DNA of 22,725 bases, taken from NCBI GenBank assembly GCA_943704425.1, contig CALSCP010002350.1:21919-44643 (forward strand), read 5' to 3'. Source of the DNA: Ministeria vibrans ATCC 50519 (taxonomy: Eukaryota > Opisthokonta > Filasterea). Each line of letters begins with the position of its first letter. Within the stretch, counting starts at the first letter, position 1. Shown in pieces: positions 16,333 to 22,725 of this stretch. The translations under genes were made by a program, and so were the position numbers. The notes below the pieces were generated by a model. The model saw nothing but the letters and a program-made list of their open reading frames with translations. It made no database searches and was not told the origin of the DNA.

Positions 16333-19300
16333 ATGAGTAGTGATCAGTGGGACGGGCATGGTCCCAGCAGCGACGGGCCCCAAGGCGACGAAGCGGGCGT
16401 GCAGCAGGGCGCCCCCGTTGAATGTTGTGTCGCGTCGACTCTCCAACGTCGCGCGTCGCTCGAACGGCGCATGCTGCTTCGCCCCGAACGCCGCGAACTG
16501 CTCAACGCGAATATTCTCAGAGAGGAACGAGCGCCGTCGCCGTCGACGGTGCGGGCGCAGACCCAAGACCGCCTCAACCGTCAGTTGAAGCTGCGTCCCG
16601 CTCGCCAAGACCTCGTCAACGTCCACATTTTGCCCGAGGACGAAACTGTTGATGCGTCCACGCACGCCCAACTACAGGCTGTCGATCGCCAGCAGCGGGG
16701 CCAGGCCCTCTCGAAATTCATCCAATCGCGTCCCGAACGAAAAACACTCGTCGACAGCCACATTCTCACAGACTCCTCCGCCTCCCCTGCCCTCCATGCC
16801 AAGCAAGCATCCCTCAGACGTGCTCAAGTCGGCGATTTCCTCAACGAAAAGATCACCACTCGACCCGGTCCGCTCGAATTGCTCGCTGAAAACATCATCC
16901 AGACGGATCCGACGCAGCGTGCGCCAGGGTCGTCTTCCTCCACCGCTCCCACCACCACCACCACGACAACGACGACGGCGACGGCGACGTCGTCGAGCGC
17001 GACCGCCGATGCAGACAATGTTAACTCTAGTGCCAAGCATCCGAGCGAACCACCGCACTTCCCACAGCCCTTTCAGCACGACGAACAGATCGACGTCACC
17101 TCGGACGACCCTCAACTCCAGGAAGCCGGCGACAGCGAGCCCATGGATGTTACCATGACCGATGTCACCATGGTCGATCACACAACGGCAACATTGTCGT
17201 CGTCTCCTCCCCCTCCACCTCCTCCACCCCCTCCTCCTGAGACATTCCAAAAATTCTGGACGCACCCCAACTCAGGCGAGTCCCAATCACCTCAACACCA
17301 AGATCATCATCAACAACAACAACAGCAATCGTTTACATCCGACATGGTACAACAGCAACAATCGTTTGCATCCGACATGGTACAACAGCAACAATCGTTT
17401 GCATCCGACATGGTACAACAGCAACAATCGTTGGCATCCGACATGGTACAACAGCAACAAGAGCAGATTGACTTGCTGCGTCGCCAGGTGGCCGAACTGC
17501 AGGAGAGCCACAAGCAGAAGGAACGCGAGGCGGCGTTGGCGTCGGCTATTGCGGCTGCCGCCACTGCTTCCATGGCCGCGAGTGCCTCTTCGCCAGCACA
17601 ACCCACTCGCAAACAGTCACGCAAGAGCAAAGTACGTCACTCCGAGTACGAGCGACCTGCGTCAAAACATCGTCGATGCCAGAGTAGCAGTGGCTCTCAG
17701 CTCTTTCCACTCAACATGACGCCTGCCATGCGCGCCCTTGCTGCCAGTGGTGGTGTTCGCAGCGCCGTTCCGGCCGCATCGCGTCTCTCCCAACAACAAC
17801 CGCGTCTTCCCCTCCCACCCATGGTCTTTGCACAACACTACCCTCAACTGTTGGCGCAACAAGCAGACTTTTTGCGCTTTCAACAGCTCGTACTCTCACA
17901 GCAACAGCAGCAAAAAGTCGGTCTGGCGCCTATGACAACCACACCTGCAACGATAGCACAGCACAACCCCCGTAGTGCCACTCCCACCAGTCTAGTGTCG
18001 CCCGGGGCGCTGTCTCCTGGCGATGACGCCGTGCTCCGAGGCACCACTCCCAACTCACATGGCTCACCCTCGTCCGAACAATTCAACATGATCTCTCCCC
18101 CACCTCCGCCTCCACCTCCGCCTCCGCCACCCCCGCCGCCATTGCTCCCCGTCGCACCACCTTCCAATACTCTTCCACTTCCTCGCATGCGCCCTCAAGA
18201 GGCGGCGCCGGTCCGCTTGCGCTCCGTGCTCAACGCCGACGTCATGGCCGACATGCGCGTGGCCGACATTCGCATCGAGCTCAAGTCGCGCGGTCTCTCT
18301 ATCAGCGGTCATCGAGCCGACCTCATTGCACGTCTTCTTTCTGTGTTGCCACCGGAAGACCGTCGTCGCACCTCCGAATCGTTGCAGCAGCACCAATTGA
18401 AGTTGCAGTACGAACAGCAACAGGCGGCCATTGCCTACCAGCAGAAGCAGCAGCGTCTCGAGGAGAAGCGTCCCAAGCAGGAGACCATCGAAGCGAGTCC
18501 CATGGACACGTCCATGTTGAGCAGTGGCGCTGGCGCTACTACTACTAGTGGTGGTACTGCAAGTGTGACGGCGGCAGAGCAATACGTGCCGGGACAGACA
18601 CTCCACTCGGTGTCCCCGGCGTCTCTACAGTCGCCACAGCAGCACGTCATTGCGCACTTTGGCGTGGATCAGGCAACGTCGAGTGGTGGTGGTGGTAGTG
18701 GTGGTGCTGGTGCTGGTGGTGGTGGTGGGGGCAGTAGTGGGGGCGGTAGTAGTAGCTCGTCTCGCGGCCGACCGGCGTTGCGCCGTTCCTCGTCACAGCC
18801 CAAAGCCAAGTCGTCCATGACCCGACCTGTCTCGGCGCCTAATCTTGAACGTATGGGTCACTTGGCACAGCAGCAGCAACAGCAACATGAGCAATCGTTA
18901 CGGCCACGACGCACTCCCCGCACTCCCTCAGGCACATCGCCTTCGGCGTCATCGGCCAACGTTGAGCGACCCGACTCAGCGTCGTCGTCGTCCGCAACGG
19001 CGTCTGCCGGTACGGCGACGCAACTCGAGTCCATGTACGATGCACTCATGCGTACTGTGCACAACGGCACGGCTGACCCACTCATCAGTGCTGCCGCTGA
19101 AGCTGCACACGCTGCCTTTCACAAGCGTGTCCGGCTTGCCGGCGAGACCATGACACCCGCTCTGCAGCGCTCCATGGAAAATGCTGTGGTCGACGCTGTG
19201 AATCGCGCGGTACAACAGGTGGGACAGAAGGTGCGCAATGGAATCAGCGAGCGCAAGGGAGTCTCGCCGTCCAGCTCTGCACCCGCCTTTGATGTTAGCG

Positions 19301-19738
19301 ACAAGGCACGCCGCTCGCCCAGCAAAAAGAAGTCATCAGCAACGGCCACGCGTCGTCGCGCCTCCAGCTCGTCCAAGCGACCTCGTCGCGAAATTCTCCC
19401 TCAGCCCACCTTTCAAGTGTACGATCAACAGCAGCAGCAGCAGCAGCAGCAGCTCCACCATCATCATGAACAACACTACCAACAACAGCAACATCAGCAG
19501 CAGCACCAACAGCAACAGCAGCATGACGAGGCTGCCCAGCAGGCGCGTCAGCGGTCGCAATCCGCATCCTTTTTCCAGCCCCCGACCCTCGCCCAACTTG
19601 CCATGGATATGGATCACTTCGAGTCACTGCCCGTTGTCGAGTCCGTCTCACACACTTCTGTTTCCGACGTGCCCACCCTCGACGAGGATGCTCTTCGCGA
19701 TTTTCTCCGCTCCGAAGGTAAAAGCGAAAGGAACTTGA

Positions 19739-19775
<37 letters not shown>

Positions 19776-20169
19776 ATTTTATTATTATGATTATAATTAT
19801 ATAATTATATTTTTTTTGGTAGAATACGATTTGGAAATGGACCCTGAGACAGACCGATGGTCGTTTTCGGCGCCGACACAAGACTTCCACGAGGATGCGC
19901 GAGCGAATGAGGTAGATCCTAATGGGTTATCGTCCTTGTCGCCGTCGTCACCGCCCGCTGCGACTGCCTCAGCACACGAGTCAGACGAGCACCGTGTCCT
20001 CACTCACGAACTGAGTCAGCTGCTGTCGCCCTTTGTCGATGGCGAAACCAAGCACTTTCGTGTGGGCGACGACAGCGACACCCGCGATGCACCCACGACC
20101 ACCACGACCACTCTCGATGAGAATGACATGCGTGACATTGCCGAGTCACTTGACATTCACCTCGCCTAA
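16333..20169 (+). CDS. Myocardin-related transcription factor-like coactivator (4 RPEL + SAP)
   Basis: By family, a G-actin-regulated coactivator of SRF. Exons 16333-19717 and 19823-20169, joined g|aa, 1243 residues. Four tandem RPEL motifs with cores at 50-62, 88-100, 133-145 and 177-189. The last, NEKITTRPGPLELLAENI, is very close to the third RPEL of animal MRTFs. Then: Thr/Ser/Pro linkers; four 11-residue QQQQSFASDMV repeats (~328-371); a coiled-coil stretch (EQIDLLRRQVAELQ); a basic patch (426-447) placed where MRTF has its SRF-binding B1 box; poly-Pro; a SAP domain (~634-672: MADMRVADIRIELKSRGLS, ADLIARLL); a Gln-rich coiled-coil right after SAP, as the MRTF leucine zipper; basic KKKSSATATRRR...KRPRRE (NLS-like); poly-Q; and an acidic C-terminus that could be the activation region. 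RPEL-then-SAP order argues for MRTF over Phactr, which lacks SAP. Confidence 0.88.
17316..17447 (+). repeat. 33-nt coding minisatellite, four copies
   Basis: Units 17316-17348, 17349-17381, 17382-17414 and 17415-17447 encode QQQQSF(A/T)SDMV, the last with Leu for Phe. They are nearly identical at DNA level, so probably recently amplified. They lie in the MRTF-like gene just before its coiled-coil. Confidence 0.93.
18096..18144 (+). repeat. CCT/CCG poly-proline tract in the MRTF-like gene
   Basis: A run of CCx codons gives more than a dozen Pro in a row, a possible profilin or SH3/WW-binding stretch between the basic patch and the SAP domain. A shorter one is at 17206-17241. Confidence 0.85.
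19425..19530 (+). repeat. CAG/CAA poly-glutamine and His-rich tract
   Basis: Nine CAG codons, then HHHH, then mixed QQ/H runs near the C-terminus of the MRTF-like protein, in frame. Confidence 0.9.
19718..19822 (+). other. AT-rich intron of the MRTF-like gene with TAA/TTA palindrome
   Basis: Donor gtaaaa after FLRSE and acceptor tttggtag before EYDLEMD. The middle is (TAA)n followed by TTATTAAT and TTATTATGATTATAATTATATAA. The 3' end resembles that of intron 5755-6134. Confidence 0.85.
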
Positions 20170-20505
20170 TTGTTTTGTGTTTGTTTTAGTGATTTCGTCC
20201 TTTCATGTTTGTTGTAACTATTATTCGTATACACCGATTTTTCAGTATTATACTGATAATAAAAATAAAATAATTAATGAAATGTTTACCCAAGGAGGTG
20301 AAAAATAATTCAACAAAGAGAAAATATGTTTAATACAATGAACATAATAAAGAATACAACTTATTAATGATACAGTCACCACGCGAAAATAAGTTTGAAC
20401 AAGACAACAATTAGAACAAGTAGGAAAATGGGATGAGATCTTTGAAGACATATGTAATAAGAGTTTAGCGTCTCTGTAACAATAAACTTTTGCACGAAAA
20501 TGATG

Positions 20506-20536
<31 letters not shown>

Positions 20537-20616
20537 AGGAGTTATTTTTAGATTGGCTATACCGTATTCACTATACTATTTGAATAATTCTTTATTTTAA
20601 TTGTTTTGTGGCAGGA
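20170..20616. other. Spacer between the MRTF-like and XPR1-like genes
   Basis: 447 bp, AT-rich. It holds the MRTF-like 3' UTR, with AATAAA-type poly(A) signals near 20264 and 20345, and the XPR1-like 5' region. A likely 5' UTR splice acceptor (gtggcag) ends two bases before the XPR1 ATG. No coding region recognised. Confidence 0.6.
20507..20537. repeat. C20-A11 double homopolymer
   Basis: Twenty C followed directly by eleven A, upstream of the XPR1-like start. The length is likely variable or partly a sequencing artefact, as homopolymers this long are error-prone. Confidence 0.85.
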
Positions 20617-22299
20617 ATGAAGTTTGGGCAGTACCTGATTACGGAGCAGGTGCCCGAATGGCGTCTGAAATACGTCCATTACAAGGTTTGGAGTTCAACG
20701 CGATTGTTCAGGACACGCCGCTTACTCTCGCCTCCTGCTGCAGCCTCTCAAGAAGATGATCACTGCCATACGCAAGAATATGTCTGATGACGTTGCGTTG
20801 CGACGCAAAGCTCTTCTGAAATTGGTAGGGAACAAAAAATGATGGATTTGTATGACACCTTGGGCACGGGACACGTACACGGGCACTGGCACGCGCCACG
20901 CCCCTTCTCATGTCGTGTGCATGTCTATATGCTGATGCTACACCACTTCCTCGCCCTGTGACAGCCCGGCATGCCTCGCGAGGGCGATCTGGTGAACCGG
21001 ATTGACTTTTTGGCTGACGGTCGCGCATTCTGGGCGCTCATCGAGGAGGACCGCGCCACGGTGCAGGCCTTCTACGAAGAGAAGCGCGAGGACGCCTTAC
21101 AGTACTTTGCGAAGCTTCAAAAGCAGATTGAAGCGCTGCACGAGACGTTGCAGACAGAGTCGTCCGTTGTGTCTGAGGACGGAGCGCCTGCGTCCACGAC
21201 CGCTCGTCGGCGCAAGACGCCCGCCTCTACCGACGGCTTGGTCGACAGTAAAATGGAGAGTGGCGACACGACGATGTCGCGGGTCTTGGATGCATCGCGT
21301 ACCGTCACGTCTCGCTTTGCGGGCAATTTCTCCATTCGTGACCGTCTCTCCATGAAGTTGGCTGGGAGTGGAACTGCCATCCGCAAACGACTGGATGTGA
21401 ATGCGCAGCGCAAGTTGCGACAGGCCTTCAAGGAGTACTACCGAGCGCTGGGGTTGCTGCAGCAGTACCAACAACTCAACCGCACGGCGTTCAGCAAGAT
21501 TCTCAAAAAGTACGACAAGGTGACATTTAGTCGGACGCGCGAGGACTTTTTGGAGCAAATCAACACAGAATCGTGGGTGACGGACAGGGTCGTCGACGAA
21601 CTGATGGTTCAGGTTGAGGTATAGAGAAAGCGATTCAGGAGGGGGTCTTTCAAGGGAGTATCGGAGTTTCTGATAGGTTGGGTGTGCTCATAGGATATGT
21701 TTACGACGAACCTGACGAAAGGGGACCGCGCACAGGCTATGCGGCACTTGCGACTACCACCAAGCACACAGTCGCACGAGACAAGCGCAATGTTTGTTGG
21801 AGGGTGCATTGCCTTCGGAATTTCGGTGGTTATTCTGGCGTCGGTCCTTGGAGCGACCACGCTCAGCTTCACGTATGATCGGTGGGTGCCCGTCCTCATT
21901 CAGGTAAGGGAGAGAGTAGGGAGGGCTAGTGAACAAATAGAAAGAGAGAGAGTCAGAGTATCATTATTCTCAGTGCCAACTGAGTGAGTCACTCTTGTGT
22001 GCGTTTGTCTGTGTCTGTGTCTCTGATTTTATTCTCTCTTTCTCTCACATTTCGACTGTGTGTACAGTTTCGCGGACTATTCCTGCCTCTGCTGATGACT
22101 GCGTTGATTGGGATCAATGTACAGACGTGGACTCGCACCAGAATCAATTACCGTTTTATATTCGAACTGGACAATCGGTCTCGGACAAACCATTGGAATA
22201 TCTGGGCTTTGGCATTGGGGTTTGTGAGTCTCACTTCACTCTTTCTTGTGTCATATTTACTCGATGGGGTTCTTCAGGGCCAACTGGACGGTACACAAC

Positions 22300-22367
<68 letters not shown>

Positions 22368-22725
22368 CGCTTAATAACACACTCGCCGTGTGTACATGTG
22401 TAGGTTCATGGTTTCCCGTCATGGCTTACATTTTCATTGCTTTTGCCTGGTTCAATCCTTTCCCGCTTCTCTTTCGCTCTTCTCGTTTCTGGCTTGTTCG
22501 CAAATTGGTACAAATGACTCTCATTGTCTTTCTTGACACTGAATTTTCTCTCTTTTCCTCTCTCTCTGTCTTTTTTCTGCGTATGGCGCTAGGGACGGTG
22601 TCTCATTGCACCCTTTGCTGATGTCCGTTTTGCTGATTTCTGGCTGGCCGATCAACTTAACTCGCTTGTGGGTACGATGACCCTTATCCGCAGCAGAAAT
22701 TGCCCTCACACCAACCAACCCCCCC
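20617..22725 (+). CDS. SPX-EXS phosphate exporter, XPR1/SYG1-type (3' partial)
   Basis: Multi-pass membrane protein. By family it exports phosphate and senses inositol pyrophosphates through SPX. Exons 20617-20685, 20744-20824, 20965-21618, 21694-21903, 22068-22290, 22404-22507, 22593-~22671 or beyond the window; all phases agree. SPX: MKFGQYL...PEWRLKYVHYK, PLKKMITAIRK (the Lys cluster that binds inositol phosphates), FYEEKREDALQYFAKLQKQI, and ALGLLQQYQQLNRTAFSKILKKYDK (~175-200). Then FTTNLTKGDRAQAMRHLR, a membrane segment ~299-323, further hydrophobic spans (FLPLLMTALIGI; WALALGFVSLTSLFLVSYLL; VMAYIFIAFAW), RTRINYRFIFELD, and the EXS core SSRFWLVRKL then FADFWLADQLNSLV. The gene runs off the 3' edge; gtacga at 22672 could be the next donor. 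Confidence 0.93.
22304..22362. repeat. (GA)n microsatellite in an XPR1-like intron
   Basis: About 29 GA units in intron 22291-22403, between a phase 1 donor (gac g|gtacac) and acceptor gtgtag. Here GA is on the sense strand, the opposite of the MAP3K intron tract. Confidence 0.95.

Noticed and set aside
16027-16671. 214-codon - strand frame opposite the MRTF start
   Set aside because: It overlaps RPEL1-3 coding sequence on the other strand and has no recognisable domain.
17287-17630. - strand frames with repeated LLLLYHVGCK or CCCCTMSDAND
   Set aside because: These are the reverse readings of the 33-nt QQQQSFASDMV repeat, not a real repeat protein.

Overview
This is nuclear DNA of a eukaryote, most likely a unicellular opisthokont or holozoan protist. 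The evidence is dense short GT-AG introns, GC-rich exons set in AT-rich or GA/CT-rich introns, and gene families such as short-tailed myosin I, a MEKK4/Ssk2-type MAP3K, an NME6-like NDP kinase, SPX-EXS and above all an MRTF-type RPEL+SAP coactivator. I cannot name the species. All exon models were joined by hand from splice motifs, reading-frame phase and protein family resemblance. No transcript data were available.

Layout. On the + strand: the 3' part of a class I myosin (50-4395, 18 exons, 5' end outside the window), a Zn-less methionine sulfoxide reductase B with a signal-like N-terminus (4584-5155) and a type II membrane fucosyltransferase-like enzyme (5240-7457). This meets, tail to tail with about 107 bp between stops, a long - strand gene (15008 down to 7565) encoding a ~2107-residue MEKK4/Ssk2-type MAP kinase kinase kinase. 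A second - strand gene upstream of it (15851 down to 15309) is a nucleoside diphosphate kinase most like NME6. It is divergent, across about 480 bp, from a + strand gene (16333-20169) for a 1243-residue myocardin-related transcription factor-like protein with four RPEL motifs and a SAP domain. The window closes with the 5' part of an SPX-EXS (XPR1/SYG1-type) phosphate exporter (20617 to the end).

The most striking observation is that the MAP3K gene seems to begin with four small exons encoding a BRCT domain, joined in phase to the 4.8-kb exon that carries the MEKK4-type N-terminal region. A BRCT-MAP3K fusion would be a new architecture as far as I know. Second is the four-RPEL plus SAP protein, an MRTF-like actin-sensing coactivator in what looks like a non-animal genome. 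Smaller items are a telomere-like minisatellite in a myosin intron, a GC-AG intron, paired Cys-to-Ser loss of an MsrB zinc site, AT-rich palindromic introns with similar 3' ends, a phase-neutral 54-nt intron and a coding 33-nt minisatellite.

The genes do not form an operon-like unit. Two of them, myosin I and the MRTF-like protein, both relate to actin. MAP3K, NDP kinase, MsrB and XPR1 are general signalling, stress and metabolic genes, and I infer no joint pathway. I saw no tRNA, rRNA, CRISPR array or intact transposon.
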